Made by a program: the position numbers and the translations under genes
Part shown: piece after piece, positions 16,568 through 25,470 of the stretch
How positions within the stretch are numbered: the stretch's first letter is position 1
Layout: every line of letters starts with the position of its first letter
Source of the DNA: Streptomyces viridochromogenes
Lineage (GTDB): Bacteria > Actinomycetota > Actinomycetes > Streptomycetales > Streptomycetaceae
Direction: 5' to 3'
Assembly: GCF_001270495.1 (NCBI RefSeq)
Contig: NZ_LGUR01000061.1
Location: forward strand, 1-64,000
DNA: 64,000 nucleotides
The notes under the pieces: generated by a model
What the model saw: only the letters and a program-made list of their open reading frames with translations
What the model was told of the DNA's origin: nothing
The model's database searches: none

Positions 16568-16616
16568 GTGCGGTGGCACCCAGAGCCACGTTGCCTCGAC
16601 TCAGAGAATCTCGATA

Positions 16617-16656
16617 TCAACAAACGATTGAACTTCCACCATGAGGAAACTAGTAT
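16617..16656 (+). promoter_or_regulatory. aceB promoter with class I and class II operators
   Basis: A class II-like palindrome TCAACAAACGATTGA (16617-16631) is followed two bases later by class I TTCCACCATGAGGAA (16634-16648). A sigma-70-type promoter fits across them: TTGAAC (16629-16634), a 16-bp spacer, and TAGTAT (16651-16656). Regulator binding would cover the -35 and the spacer. Confidence 0.72.
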
Positions 16657-16669
16657 CCACTGTTCAGAA

Positions 16670-16692
16670 GCGCCCGCCTGCTCCGCGGGCGC
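16670..16692 (+). other. GC hairpin in the aceB leader
   Basis: GCGCCCGC and GCGGGCGC form an 8-bp perfect stem with a 7-base loop, about 15 bp downstream of the predicted -10 box and about 85 bp before aceB. It would be at or near the 5' end of the transcript. It could stabilise the mRNA or attenuate; neither is shown. Confidence 0.45.
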
Positions 16693-16777
16693 CGCTAGCC
16701 GTATCCGGGAAGACTGGCACCCGGTGCCAGAAGCTCGACAGCTCGTCCACGTAGCTCGCTGAAGGAAGTGACAGCTC

Positions 16778-18400
16778 ATGTCCGCACCAGCGCCGTCCCC
16801 GCTGGCCATCGTCGACGCCGAGCCCCTGCCCCGGCAGGAGGAGGTCCTCACGGACGCGGCCCTCGCCTTCGTGGCCGAGCTGCACCGCCGGTTCACGCCC
16901 CGGCGTGACGAACTCCTCGCCCGCCGTGCGGAGCGCCGCGCCGAGATCGCCCGCACCTCCACCCTCGACTTCCTCCCGGAGACCGCCGCGATCCGCGCGG
17001 ACGACTCCTGGCGGGTGGCCCCGTGCCCGCCCGCGCTCCAGGACCGCCGGGTCGAGATCACCGGCCCCACCGACCGCAAGATGACCATCAACGCCCTCAA
17101 CTCGGGCGCGAAGATCTGGCTCGCGGACTTCGAGGACGCCTCGGCGCCGACCTGGGAGAACGTCGTCCTGGGTCAGGTCAACCTGGCCGACGCCTACACC
17201 CGCAACATCGACTTCACCGACCCGAAGTCCGGCAAGTCGTACGCGCTCAAGGCCGACGAGGAGCTCGCCACGGTCGTCATGCGCCCGCGCGGCTGGCACC
17301 TCGACGAGCGTCACCTCCAGGTCGACGGCCGGCCGGTGCCGGGCGCCTTCGTCGACTTCGGCCTGTACTTCTTCCACAACGCCCAGCGCCTGCTCGACCT
17401 CGGCAAGGGCCCGTACTTCTACCTCCCGAAGACGGAGTCGCACCTGGAGGCCCGCCTCTGGAACGACGTGTTCGTCTTCGCGCAGGACTACGTCGGCATC
17501 CCGCAGGGCACCGTCCGGGCGACCGTCCTGATCGAGACGATCACGGCGGCGTACGAGATGGAGGAGATCCTCTACGAACTCCGCGACCACGCCTCCGGGT
17601 TGAACGCCGGCCGCTGGGACTACCTGTTCTCCATCGTCAAGAACTTCCGTGACGGCGGCGCCAAGTTCGTCCTGCCGGACCGCAACGCGGTGACGATGAC
17701 GGCCCCGTTCATGCGCGCGTACACCGAACTCCTCGTCCGCACCTGCCACAAGCGCGGAGCGCACGCGATCGGCGGCATGGCGGCCTTCATCCCGTCCCGC
17801 CGCGACGCCGAGGTCAACAAGGTGGCCTTCGAGAAGGTCCGCGCCGACAAGGACCGCGAGGCGAACGACGGCTTCGACGGCTCCTGGGTCGCCCACCCCG
17901 ACCTGGTCCCGATCGCCATGGAGTCCTTCGACAAGGTCCTCGGCGACAAGCCGAACCAGAAGGACCGCCTCCGCGAGGACGTCCACGTCGAGGCGGCCGA
18001 CCTGATCGCCGTCGACTCGCTGGACGCCAAGCCGACGTACCCGGGCCTGGTCAACGCCGTCCAGGTCGGCATCCGCTACATCGAGGCCTGGCTGCGCGGC
18101 CTCGGCGCGGTCGCCATCTTCAACCTCATGGAGGACGCGGCCACCGCCGAGATCTCCCGCTCCCAGATCTGGCAGTGGATCAACGCGGGCGTCGAGTTCG
18201 AGAACGGCGAGAAGGCCACCCCGGAGCTGGCCCGCAAGGTCGCCGCCGAGGAACTGGCGAACATCCGCGCCGAGATCGGCGAGGACGCCTTCGCGGCCGG
18301 CCACTGGCAGCAGGCCCACGACCTGCTCCTGGAGGTCTCCCTCGACGAGAACTACGCGGACTTCCTGACGCTGCCGGCGTACGAGCAGCTCAAGGGCTGA
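16778..18400 (+). CDS. aceB: Malate synthase A
   Basis: This 540-residue malate synthase condenses glyoxylate with acetyl-CoA to give malate. Signature segments are [70 protein letters not shown] and [19 protein letters not shown]. The length matches the plasmid/AceB (A-type) isoform, not the 720-residue GlcB. The two operators upstream link it to the allantoin regulon, where it drains glyoxylate released from ureidoglycolate. No isocitrate lyase gene is adjacent, so this copy is probably dedicated to purine-derived glyoxylate. Confidence 0.97.
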   Translation: MSAPAPSPLAIVDAEPLPRQEEVLTDAALAFVAELHRRFTPRRDELLARRAERRAEIARTSTLDFLPETAAIRADDSWRVAPCPPALQDRRVEITGPTDRKMTINALNSGAKIWLADFEDASAPTWENVVLGQVNLADAYTRNIDFTDPKSGKSYALKADEELATVVMRPRGWHLDERHLQVDGRPVPGAFVDFGLYFFHNAQRLLDLGKGPYFYLPKTESHLEARLWNDVFVFAQDYVGIPQGTVRATVLIETITAAYEMEEILYELRDHASGLNAGRWDYLFSIVKNFRDGGAKFVLPDRNAVTMTAPFMRAYTELLVRTCHKRGAHAIGGMAAFIPSRRDAEVNKVAFEKVRADKDREANDGFDGSWVAHPDLVPIAMESFDKVLGDKPNQKDRLREDVHVEAADLIAVDSLDAKPTYPGLVNAVQVGIRYIEAWLRGLGAVAIFNLMEDAATAEISRSQIWQWINAGVEFENGEKATPELARKVAAEELANIRAEIGEDAFAAGHWQQAHDLLLEVSLDENYADFLTLPAYEQLKG

Positions 18401-18421
18401 GCCCGCAGAGCCGACAGGCTC

Positions 18422-18721
18422 TCAGGAAGCCGGTGTGTCCGAGTGGCCCAGGGGCTTTCCCGGGGCCACTCGGTCGCGTACGACCCTCTTCACCGCCGTG
18501 GGCTCGGGGAAACCCTGCTCACGGCGGTCCCATACGACCTCGTCGTCGACGCGGACGACGAAGACGCCGCCCTTGCCGGGCTTCAGCGCCAGCTCGGTCA
18601 GCTCCGCCTCGAAGGTCGTGAGCAGTTCCTGTGCCAGCCAGGCCGCGCGGGGCAGCCAGCGGCACTGGGTGCAGTACTCGATCTCGACCCGGCCCGACCC
18701 GCCCGAAGAAGCCTCCGTCAT
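18422..18721 (-). CDS. SelT/SelW/SelH-family (Rdx) thioredoxin-like protein
   Basis: This 99-residue protein opens with VEIEYCTQCRWLPRAAWLAQ, the CxxC version of the selenoprotein W motif. It continues with LKPGKGGVFVVRVDDEVVWDRR and GFPEPTAVKRVVRD, the typical Rdx end. It is probably a redox protein. The ATG overlaps the stop of the HipA-like gene upstream by four bases (ATGA on the minus strand), so the two form an operon. It is convergent with aceB; only 21 bp separate the two stops. Confidence 0.88.
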   Translation of the reverse strand: MTEASSGGSGRVEIEYCTQCRWLPRAAWLAQELLTTFEAELTELALKPGKGGVFVVRVDDEVVWDRREQGFPEPTAVKRVVRDRVAPGKPLGHSDTPAS

Positions 18722-19623
18722 TGCAGGTGCACCGACCAATCCTGTTCCGCGGCCGGCTTGCCGTGCAGGTCGGGGACCCGCTGCAGCCACTTGGGCCGGC
18801 CTTGCTGTGTCCTCGCCGCCCGGAGGGCCTCCTCGGCGGCGAGTTCCTCCCGGCTGGGGAAGTCCGTGGGCAGCCACTGCCGCGAGGCGCGCACGCGCGC
18901 GTGGAGGTAGGTCACGTAGGCCGCACGTGCCTCGCCGGGCGAGTCGAAGTCGGTGAGCCAGGCGTCCGGCACCTCCGCGAGGATCTCGCGCAGCAGTTCC
19001 TCCGTCACCTTGGGCGCCAGTTCCGCGTCGGCGGCGCGCACGTCGGGCCCGTAGTGGCCGAGGGCGTGGTGGCGGAAGTCGTACGCCTTCTGCGGATCCG
19101 AGCCGTCCCAGCGGTGATGGAAGACGAGCGCGGCCCCGTGGTCGATCAGCCACAGGCGGGGCGGCACGGTGCCGAGCGTCGGCCAGACCATCAGGTTGGA
19201 GCTGTGGACCGTACGGTCGACGTTCGCGGTCAGGGCGTCCAGCCAGACGATCCGGCCGGCCTCCAGCGGGTCCACCCGGAAGACCTTGGCGACCTCCGGG
19301 GTGAAGTCCCGCGCGCCCGGCAGATAGTCCATGCCGAGATTGACCCCGGCGCTGGACGCGTGCAGGTCCCGCACCTCCTGGTGGGGCTCGCCGTCCGCGA
19401 TCGCCGGGTCGAAGTGGACCAGGACCAGCTCGGGGAAGCGCAGCCCGAGAGCGCGGGCCAGCTCCCCGACGATCACCTCGGCGACCAGCGCCTTGCGGCC
19501 CTGCGCGGAGCCGGTGAACTTGACGACATAGGTGCCCAGGTCGTCGGCCTCGACGACGCCGGGGACGGAGCCGCCGGAGCGCAGGGGCTCGATGTAGCGG
19601 GTTGCGGCAACCTCTCTCAGCAT
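18718..19623 (-). CDS. HipA-like kinase-fold protein
   Basis: This 301-residue protein has a HipA/PI3K-like fold. The lysine-containing strand is TYVVKFTGSAQGRKALVAEVI, the catalytic-loop-like region is IVWLDALTANVDRTVHSSN, and the metal-binding-like segment is LWLIDHGAAL. It is a stand-alone family, without HipB or the HipA N-terminal domain, so it need not be a toxin. It is translationally coupled to the SelT-like gene. The 5' end (codons 11-30) has a diverged duplicate 2.8 kb away at 22369-22427 that marks the far edge of a decayed insertion. Confidence 0.8.
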   Translation of the reverse strand: MLREVAATRYIEPLRSGGSVPGVVEADDLGTYVVKFTGSAQGRKALVAEVIVGELARALGLRFPELVLVHFDPAIADGEPHQEVRDLHASSAGVNLGMDYLPGARDFTPEVAKVFRVDPLEAGRIVWLDALTANVDRTVHSSNLMVWPTLGTVPPRLWLIDHGAALVFHHRWDGSDPQKAYDFRHHALGHYGPDVRAADAELAPKVTEELLREILAEVPDAWLTDFDSPGEARAAYVTYLHARVRASRQWLPTDFPSREELAAEEALRAARTQQGRPKWLQRVPDLHGKPAAEQDWSVHLQ

Positions 19624-19739
19624 TTCCTCAGGCCATCCACTTCATTGACCTTGCAATCCATGGCCGGCCTCGGGAGCACGGGGGAACCGCCCGTCATCAG
19701 CCCAGGGGAGAATCTGGGGAGTTCCGACTGACATACAGA

Positions 19740-19985
19740 TCACCCTGCCTTCCCCAGCAGTCCGTCGATGGCCGTCCACCCCTTGCTTCCGGCCTCCGGC
19801 ATGAAGTGTGCATAGTAACCGGGGGTGATCGCCGGCGAGGAGTGCCCAAGCCACCGCGCCACGGGCACTACGGACTCTCCCGCCTTGAGCGTGATCGAGC
19901 CATAGGCGTGCCGCAGCACGTGGAAGCCGTCCTTCGGAACCGCCCTCACCCCTCCCCGAGTCAGCCGCTTCCCTGCTGAACTACT
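19740..19985 (-). pseudogene. Tyrosine recombinase (integrase), 3' fragment
   Basis: The last about 80 codons of a Streptomyces phage/AICE-type integrase remain. They carry SAGKRLTRGG, then GFHVLRHAYGSITLKAGES, ARWLGHSSPAIT and YYAHFMPEAGSKGW. The second catalytic Arg (HVLRH), the WLGH His and the Tyr are kept. The N-terminal SAM-like domain and the first catalytic Arg are missing, and the sequence upstream of SAGKRLT is unrelated. A short internal deletion between RGG and DGFHVLRH is likely. It cannot make an active recombinase. Confidence 0.8.
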
Positions 19986-20226
19986 GGCTGTTCCCCGGAC
20001 GCCGGGCGGGCCAGCCCTTCCGCCCCGACCACCTTCCGCACTCCTCAACGAGATCGGCGCGCCCGGCGGCGCAGCCTGACGAGCGTCAGCCCCGACACGC
20101 ACAGCGCGTTGGCGTAGATCCTCGCGCACTCCATCGGCCCGAGGCTGCTTTCTGTTCAGCGAGAACGGCTCCCGCGGCAAGTACCACCAATTCATCCGGC
20201 GTGCTCCAGGGAGGCGGCGCCTTCCG

Positions 20227-20510
20227 GTGCCGTCCGCGACCTGGTATCCGGTCGCACTGTCCAGGAGCGTACGCGGCAAGCGAGTGTTCGCGACCGCCTT
20301 CGCCGGAGAGCGCATCGCGCTCTACCACGGGGAGAGCGGTACCGTCCACGCACTGGAGGACCGGTGTGCCCAGCGTCAATTGCCGCTGAGCATGGCGGCC
20401 GTGGAGGGCCAGACCCTGCGCTGCGGCTATCACGCGTGGGTCTGTCGCGGCGACGGCCGCCTCTCCGTCCCCAGGCTGCCGTGTGCGGTATCCCCCAGGG
20501 CGGCCACGCG
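20227..20510 (+). pseudogene. Rieske-type oxygenase, N-terminal fragment
   Basis: The translation WYPVALSRSVRGKRVFATAF, then YHGESGTVHALEDRCAQRQL, LSMAAVEG and LRCGYHAW is the Rieske domain of a ring-hydroxylating oxygenase. The second cluster motif (CGYH) is intact. The first (normally CxH) is CAQ, so one iron ligand is lost. Homology stops after about 85 residues and the frame continues into non-homologous sequence. It is a decayed fragment without a catalytic domain. Confidence 0.75.
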
Positions 20511-20790
20511 CCGGCACCCGGCCAACACTCCGCGGGACCGGCCACCCCCGATGACCCGAACGCCTCCGCAGCGCCTCCGCGCGGGTGAATGGGCTCCAGC
20601 GAGTCCCATTCATTGTGCGAATTCACCGGCGAAACGACAGACTCGGCAGCCTCGCGAGTGGTGGTCGATGACGCCGACATCACACAGAACCCAGGGCCTG
20701 GGGATGGGCGTCGCGGTCTGCGCCCGCCACGCGTGTGCGCTTCTGCCGTGCGGCCGTGCATCAGTCCATGAGTCGGCCCTGGGTGTGAAG

Positions 20791-20991
20791 TCAGTGCTTC
20801 TGAGGGATCTTGTGTTCTGGCGCGGCCAGACACGCGGAGCAGTCGGGGTTGTGGCAGGGGCCGGGGCCCCACACGGGCACGAAGATCCCGAGGGTCTTGT
20901 GCCGCCCTTTGATGATCATGTCCACGCTGCGCTTGCAGACCGGGCAGGCAAGCGTCCGTCGTGGGCTCGTCTCATGCTCGGTTTTACTCAT
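20791..20991 (-). CDS. Small Cys-rich (zinc-ribbon-like) protein
   Basis: This 66-residue protein starts MSKTEHETSPRRTLACPVCK and continues KTLGIFVPVWGPGPCHNPDCSACL. It has a CxxC pair and a later CHNPDCSAC group that could hold one zinc. The codons at the start (AGT AAA ACC) and the sequence just upstream (ATTCTTTAACAATA) are AT-rich compared with the rest of the window, so it may be acquired. No ribosome site is obvious. It lies head to tail downstream of TerC. The function is unknown. Confidence 0.5.
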   Translation of the reverse strand: MSKTEHETSPRRTLACPVCKRSVDMIIKGRHKTLGIFVPVWGPGPCHNPDCSACLAAPEHKIPQKH

Positions 20992-21043
20992 TCTTTAACA
21001 ATAGGCTGCTTTGCGTTAAAAAGGAGCTGTCTGCCCAATTTCG

Positions 21044-22117
21044 TCACGGTGTGGCACGGCCGGGGGGATCGCCCCGCCGTTCTGACCCGGCCTGTGGATC
21101 GCCGTCGGGTCGCGGCCCACTGGCCGCCGTATCCGGCAGCGGGGCCGGCTTCTCCTCCTGGGGGACGGGAGGAAGCGGGGCGGGGCGCCGCAGGCTGAGT
21201 ACGACAGATGCGGCCAGGACGACGACGATGACCGCGAGGCTGACCGGCGAGGGGATTTCCGGGATGTCGTGGCTGATCATCTTGTGCGACGCCTGGAGGA
21301 TGAGCTTAAGGCCGATGAAGGCCAGGATGATCGCGAGGCCCCTGTTCAGGTAGTGGAAGCGGTCCAGCAAGCCCGCCAGCATGAAGTACAGGGCGCGCAG
21401 GCCCAGGATGGCGAACGCGTTGCTGGTGTAGACGATGAATGCGTCGTCGCTGACGGCCAGGACAGCGGGCACGCTGTCGACAGCGAAGATCAGGTCGGCT
21501 GCCTCGATCGCCGCCACCACCGCCAGGAGTGGGGTGGCCACGCGCTTGCCGGCCTCCTTGACGAAGAACTTCATGCCTGCGTACTCGTCCCGGACGGGGA
21601 CGAACTTGCGGAGCAGGCGCAGGGCGAGGCTCTTGCCCGGGTCGAAGGTCTCCTCGTCGCCCTTGAGGAGTTTGTAGGTGCTGTAGAAGAGGATCGCGGC
21701 GAAGGCGAACAGCACCGCGGTGAAGCGGCTGACGACGGCGACACCGAGGGAGAGGAAGATCCCGCGGAAGACCAGGGCGCCCATCACGCCGAAGAACAGG
21801 ACCCGGTGCTGGTAGGCGCGGGGCACCTTGAAGTAGGCGAAGATCACCGCGAAGACGAAGAGGTTGTCCACCGACAGACTCTTCTCCAGCAGCCACGCGG
21901 TGGTGTACTCGGTGCCGGCCGTCGTGCCGAGAACGAGGAAGACGACAAAGGCGAAAACCAGAGCGAGACCCACCCACAAGCCGCTCCAGGCAGCGGCCTC
22001 CTTGAAGCCGATGACGTGCGCGGTGCGGTGGGCCAGCAAGTCGACCGCCAGCGACACCACCACGGTCGCGGCGAACGCTCCCCACAGCCAGAGCGGGGCC
22101 TCAGGCACACCCGTCAC
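21044..22117 (-). CDS. TerC/Alx-family integral membrane protein
   Basis: This 357-residue protein has about 8 hydrophobic segments and the TerC hallmarks EKSLSVDNLFVFAVIFAYF and EAADLIFAVDSVPAVLAVSDD. The acidic membrane residues of both are kept. The family includes Alx/MntP-like manganese exporters and tellurite-resistance TerC. Here no ter genes flank it, so metal-ion export during metalation of secreted proteins is more likely than tellurite resistance. The last about 50 residues are a Pro-rich cytoplasmic tail. The start is GTG 22117. I looked for a manganese riboswitch upstream and did not see one. Confidence 0.9.
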   Translation of the reverse strand: MTGVPEAPLWLWGAFAATVVVSLAVDLLAHRTAHVIGFKEAAAWSGLWVGLALVFAFVVFLVLGTTAGTEYTTAWLLEKSLSVDNLFVFAVIFAYFKVPRAYQHRVLFFGVMGALVFRGIFLSLGVAVVSRFTAVLFAFAAILFYSTYKLLKGDEETFDPGKSLALRLLRKFVPVRDEYAGMKFFVKEAGKRVATPLLAVVAAIEAADLIFAVDSVPAVLAVSDDAFIVYTSNAFAILGLRALYFMLAGLLDRFHYLNRGLAIILAFIGLKLILQASHKMISHDIPEIPSPVSLAVIVVVLAASVVLSLRRPAPLPPVPQEEKPAPLPDTAASGPRPDGDPQAGSERRGDPPGRATP

Positions 22118-22517
22118 CCTCTCCGCGTCCCACGCCGAATCCGCAGACCCTTACAGAGAAGTCTCCGGCATCTCACCGCACTGAGCGACCCAGGACGTTC
22201 AGCACGGCGACCGGGAGCCCGACGTTCCCCCGCGACCCGAGCCCCTTGGCCCTGCCGAAGTCGCCCCGGGCTCGGGCTGCCGCTACTGGGCCGTTCCGTT
22301 CGGCTCGCCTTGCTGACCGGATGACGATGACGCCGCGGTGATCCAAAAGAGGCACCCTACGCGTCGTACCCAGGTCGTCGGCCTACACGACGCCGGGGCG
22401 AGGACCCCCGCAGCGCAGGGGTCCGATCCAGCAACCACGCCCTGACGGTCTTACGGAGTGATGACGTACCGGGCGGGCCACAGGGGCCCGGCGCCGTCGC
22501 GGATCTAGCGTGGCCGT
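22118..22517. other. 400-bp region between TerC and the epimerase gene
   Basis: It contains the hipA-like remnant at 22369-22427 and otherwise no gene, hairpin or repeat that I can support. The epimerase promoter should lie in the last 90 bp. Confidence 0.6.
22369..22427 (-). pseudogene. Remnant of a hipA-like 5' end (59 bp)
   Basis: This segment aligns without gaps to 19535-19593, with 48 of 59 bases identical. Translated on the minus strand it gives IGPLRCGGPRPGVV-stop-ADDLGT against IEPLRSGGSVPGVVEADDLGT in the intact gene. The stop codon and the loss of everything on both sides make it a relic. Confidence 0.7.
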
Positions 22518-23504
22518 ATGCGTGTACTGGTCACCGGCGGTGCCGGATTCATCGGGTCCCATGTCGTCGAGGCGCTCACGGCCCACGGGCACGAGCCGGT
22601 CGTGTACGACGTCCGGGCGGACCCCGGCGCCGATGTGCGGGACCCGGCGGCGGTCGCCCGCGCGCTGGCCGGTGTCGACGCCGTGTGCCACCAGGCGGCG
22701 ATGGTCGGGCTCGGCAACGGGGTCGCCGACGCGGCGGAGTACGTCTCGCACAACGACCTGGGCACCGCCGTGCTGCTCGCCGCGATGGCGGAGGCGGGCG
22801 TTCGGTGTCTTGTGCTGGCCGGGTCGATGGTCGTGTACGGGGAGGGGCGGTACACGTGCGGGCGGCACGGGGTGGTGCGGCCGGGGCCGCGGGCCGCCCG
22901 CGACCTGGAGGCCGGCCGGTTCGAGCCGGCGTGCCCGGTGTGCGGGCAGGAGCTGTCCCCCGGGCTGGTCGGGGAGGACGCCCCCGCCGATCCACGGAAC
23001 GTGTACGCGACGACCAAGCTCGCACAGGAGCACCTGGCCGCCGCCTGGGCCCGGTCGACGGGCGGCTCGGCGGTGTCGCTGCGCTACCACAACGTGTACG
23101 GGCCCCACATGCCCCGCGACACCCCGTACGCCGGTGTCGCGTCCTTCTTCCGGTCCGCGCTCGCCCGGGGCGAGGCTCCGCGCGTCTTCGAGGACGGCCG
23201 TCAGCGCCGGGACTTCGTGCATGTGCGGGACGTGGCCGCCGCCAACGTGGCCGCGCTGGAGGCCGGGACGTCGGACGGGGTGCTGACGGCGTACAACACC
23301 GGCAGCGGTGAGCCGCACACCGTGGGCGAGATGGCCCGTGCGCTGGCCGCGGCCTGCGGGGGTCCCGAGCCCGTCGTCACCGGCGAGTACCGGCTGGGAG
23401 ACGTCCGGCACATCACCGCGGACTCGGCCCGGCTGCGGGCCGAGTTCGGCTGGCGGCCCCAGGTCGGGTTCGAGGAGGGCATGCGGGAGTTCGCCGAGGA
23501 GTGA
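22518..23504 (+). CDS. NAD-dependent epimerase/dehydratase with a Cys-rich insertion
   Basis: This 328-residue extended SDR begins with VLVTGGAGFIGSHVVEAL. The Tyr-Lys pair is in NVYATTKLAQEHLAA, and the C-terminal part has FEDGRQRRDFVHVRDVAAAN and YNTGSGEP. It resembles dTDP/UDP-glucose 4-epimerase or 4,6-dehydratase-like proteins. Between the VVYGEG motif and the catalytic Tyr is an insertion with YTCGRHG and ACPVCGQEL, which could bind a zinc ion. The sugar nucleotide is not known. It is a single gene, convergent with the histidine kinase gene two bases away. Confidence 0.85.
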   Translation: MRVLVTGGAGFIGSHVVEALTAHGHEPVVYDVRADPGADVRDPAAVARALAGVDAVCHQAAMVGLGNGVADAAEYVSHNDLGTAVLLAAMAEAGVRCLVLAGSMVVYGEGRYTCGRHGVVRPGPRAARDLEAGRFEPACPVCGQELSPGLVGEDAPADPRNVYATTKLAQEHLAAAWARSTGGSAVSLRYHNVYGPHMPRDTPYAGVASFFRSALARGEAPRVFEDGRQRRDFVHVRDVAAANVAALEAGTSDGVLTAYNTGSGEPHTVGEMARALAAACGGPEPVVTGEYRLGDVRHITADSARLRAEFGWRPQVGFEEGMREFAEE

Positions 23505-23506
23505 CC

Positions 23507-24619
23507 TCACGCCCGGGCCGTGGGCAGGATCACCTCGAAGCGGCAGCCGCCGGGAATGTTGCGTACGGTGGCCCGCCCGTGGTGGGCCTCCACGATGCCC
23601 CGCACGATGGCGAGGCCGAGCCCCGCGCCCGCCGGGGGCGTACGGGCGTGCGTGCCTCGCCAGCCGGTGTCGAAGACCCGCGGCAGGTCCTCCTCGGGGA
23701 TGCCGCCGCAGCCGTCGGTCACGGACACGACCACGCCGTCGGGCGAGCGCTCGGCGGCAACCGCGACCGTGCCGTCGGCCGGGGTGCGGCGGATGGCGTT
23801 GACCAGGAGGTTGCCCAGGACGCGGCTCATCTCCTTGCCGTCGACCTCGACCGGGACGGCGTCCACGTCGTCGCCGACCAGTCGTACGCCGTGCTCGCGG
23901 GCGAGCGGGTCCGCGCCCGCGAGGGCGTCGCCGACCAGGTCGTACAGGGAGATCCTGGCGGGGTTGAGGGGCAGGGTTCCGGCGTGGATGCGGGAGAGTT
24001 CGAAGAGGTCGCCGACCATGTCGTTGAGGCGTTCGACCTCGGTGCGGATCTGCCTCAGATAGCGGTCGGGGTCGGCGGCGACCCCGTCCTCCAGCGCCTC
24101 GGACATGGCGCGCAGGCCGGCCAGCGGGGTGCGCAGGTCGTGGGAGATCCAGGCGACCAGTTCGCGTCGGGAGGTCTCCAACGCGCGTTCACGGTCGCGG
24201 GATTCGGCGAGCTTCGCGCTGGTGGCCGCCAGCTCCCGGCTGAGCGACTCCAGCTCGGCGGTGGCCGGGCCGTCGGGCGCGGAGAAGTCGCCGCCGTCGC
24301 CGAACGAGCGGGCGGCGAGGGCAAGTTCGTGGCTGCGGGCGACGACCCAGCGGCCCAGCAGCAGCGCGGTGGCGAGCGAGACCACGGCCGCCATCGCCAC
24401 CACGGTCGTCACGACGGTGAGGTCGTGCGGCGACAGGAACATCGCCCAGGCGACGGCTAGGGTGCCCGCGAGCACTCCGACCACGCCGACCGCGGCGACC
24501 ACGGTGAGCGATGCGGTGAGCGAGCGGCGCCGCAGCAGGCGCAGCGCACCGGCTCCGGCCAGGCCGGTGGCGGCGGCACCGGCGAAGGCGTACAGGGCGA
24601 TGAGGAGGGTGTCGCGCAC
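23507..24619 (-). CDS. Two-component sensor histidine kinase
   Basis: This 370-residue membrane kinase has an N-terminal hydrophobic helix (LLIALYAFAGAAATGLAGAG). Two more follow (LTVVAAVGVVGVLAGTLAVA and a segment ending LATALLLG), then HisKA with WISHDLRTPLAGLR carrying the phospho-His. The HATPase part has NLLVNAIRRTPADG (N box), DGCGGIPEEDLPRVFDTG (G1) and GAGLGLAIVRGIV (G2). Very little extracellular sequence lies between the helices, so it may sense the membrane. The GTG start lies 2 bp past the stop of the response regulator gene, a tight two-gene operon. Confidence 0.93.
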   Translation of the reverse strand: MRDTLLIALYAFAGAAATGLAGAGALRLLRRRSLTASLTVVAAVGVVGVLAGTLAVAWAMFLSPHDLTVVTTVVAMAAVVSLATALLLGRWVVARSHELALAARSFGDGGDFSAPDGPATAELESLSRELAATSAKLAESRDRERALETSRRELVAWISHDLRTPLAGLRAMSEALEDGVAADPDRYLRQIRTEVERLNDMVGDLFELSRIHAGTLPLNPARISLYDLVGDALAGADPLAREHGVRLVGDDVDAVPVEVDGKEMSRVLGNLLVNAIRRTPADGTVAVAAERSPDGVVVSVTDGCGGIPEEDLPRVFDTGWRGTHARTPPAGAGLGLAIVRGIVEAHHGRATVRNIPGGCRFEVILPTARA

Positions 24620-24621
24620 GG

Positions 24622-25347
24622 TCAGTCCTCCTCCCCGGCGTCGGTTTCGAAGCGGTAGCCCACGCCCCACACTGTCTGGATGAGCCGCGGCCGGGCCGGG
24701 TCGTCCTCGACCTTGCCGCGCAGCCGGCGGACGTGGACGGTGACGGTGGACAGGTCGCCGAAGTCCCAGCCCCACACCTCGCGCATCAGGTCCTCGCGGC
24801 CGTACGCCCGTCCCTGATTGCGCAGGAAGAAGGCGAGGAGGTCGAACTCCCGGATGGTGAGGGCGAGTTCGGTGCCGTTCTTGGTGGCGCGGCGGGCGGC
24901 GGGGTCGACGGTCAGACCGGCCGCGCTCAGCATCCGCGTACCCGCTTCGGGCCGTGCGCGGCGCAGCACCGACTCCACCCTGAGGACGAGTTCGCGCGGG
25001 CTGAACGGCTTGGTGACGTAGTCGTCGGCGCCGACCTCCAGGCCGAGGATGCGGTCGTCCTCGTCGCCTCGCGCGGTGAGCATGATGACGGGCACGGGTC
25101 CGTGGCCGCGCATCCTCCGGCACACCTCCAGACCGTCCATGCCGGGCAGCATCAGGTCCAGCACCACCAGGTCCGGCCAGTGTGCGGCGGCCCGGGTGAG
25201 AGCCCCCGGACCGTCGTCGGCCCGGTCGACGACATATCCGGCCCGGTCCAGGTAGCCGGCGACGACCTCCGCGACCGTGGGGTCGTCGTCGACGACCAGG
25301 ACCCGGCCGCGGGCGCCCGCTCCACCCGCTCTGTTCGACTGCTGCAT
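24622..25347 (-). CDS. OmpR/PhoB-family response regulator
   Basis: This 241-residue regulator has receiver residues VLVVDDDPTVAEVV, the phospho-acceptor Asp in DLVVLDLMLPGMDGLEV, and the Thr/Lys in MLTARGDE and DDYVTKPFSPREL. The winged-helix C-terminus has TIREFDLLAFFLRNQGRAY and TVTVHVRRLRGKVEDDP with VWGVGYRFE. It partners the adjacent kinase. ATG 25347 (MQQSNRAGG) is the start; upstream open frame is not conserved-looking. The targets are unknown, but the divergent glycosyltransferase operon 123 bp away is a natural candidate. Confidence 0.94.
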   Translation of the reverse strand: MQQSNRAGGAGARGRVLVVDDDPTVAEVVAGYLDRAGYVVDRADDGPGALTRAAAHWPDLVVLDLMLPGMDGLEVCRRMRGHGPVPVIMLTARGDEDDRILGLEVGADDYVTKPFSPRELVLRVESVLRRARPEAGTRMLSAAGLTVDPAARRATKNGTELALTIREFDLLAFFLRNQGRAYGREDLMREVWGWDFGDLSTVTVHVRRLRGKVEDDPARPRLIQTVWGVGYRFETDAGEED

Positions 25348-25470
25348 GCCCCCAGCCTCGCACCGGGCCCGCCCCCGTGCGGCCTCCGTCGGCTCCCGGC
25401 GCTCCGACGTCCGCGTTTCGTAAGGAGCGAAGGACCGATATGCCCGATTCCCGTTCGTAGGGTGAGAGCC

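Larger units (their letters stand above)
19594..22427. mobile_element. Decayed genomic island next to the hipA-like gene
   Basis: The segment lies between the intact 5' end of the hipA-like gene and a diverged copy of the same 5' sequence. It holds an integrase 3' fragment, a Rieske oxygenase fragment, an AT-richer small gene, and TerC. About 240 bp (19986-20226) and 280 bp (20511-20790) contain no gene I can recognise. No tRNA-type attachment site is visible. The island reading is inferred from gene decay plus the flanking duplication. Confidence 0.5.

Noticed and set aside
18718..19623. HipA-type toxin of a HipBA toxin-antitoxin system
   Set aside because: There is no HipB-like HTH gene beside it. 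The partner is a SelT-like redox protein, so a toxin-antitoxin call is not supported.
19594..19739. tRNA or att site next to the integrase fragment
   Set aside because: No tRNA cloverleaf or T-loop GGTTCGAATC-type sequence was found, and no short perfect direct repeat flanks the segment apart from the hipA-like copy.
20086..20613. Minus-strand frame opposite the Rieske fragment
   Set aside because: It is antisense to recognisable Rieske sequence and has no motif of its own.
21044..22117. Tellurite resistance operon
   Set aside because: Only a TerC/Alx-like protein is present, with no TerD, TerB or TerZ genes.
22118..22350. Possible manganese (yybP-ykoY) riboswitch upstream of TerC
   Set aside because: TerC-family genes often have one, but I could not find the paired loops or the conserved internal-loop sequences on the minus strand.
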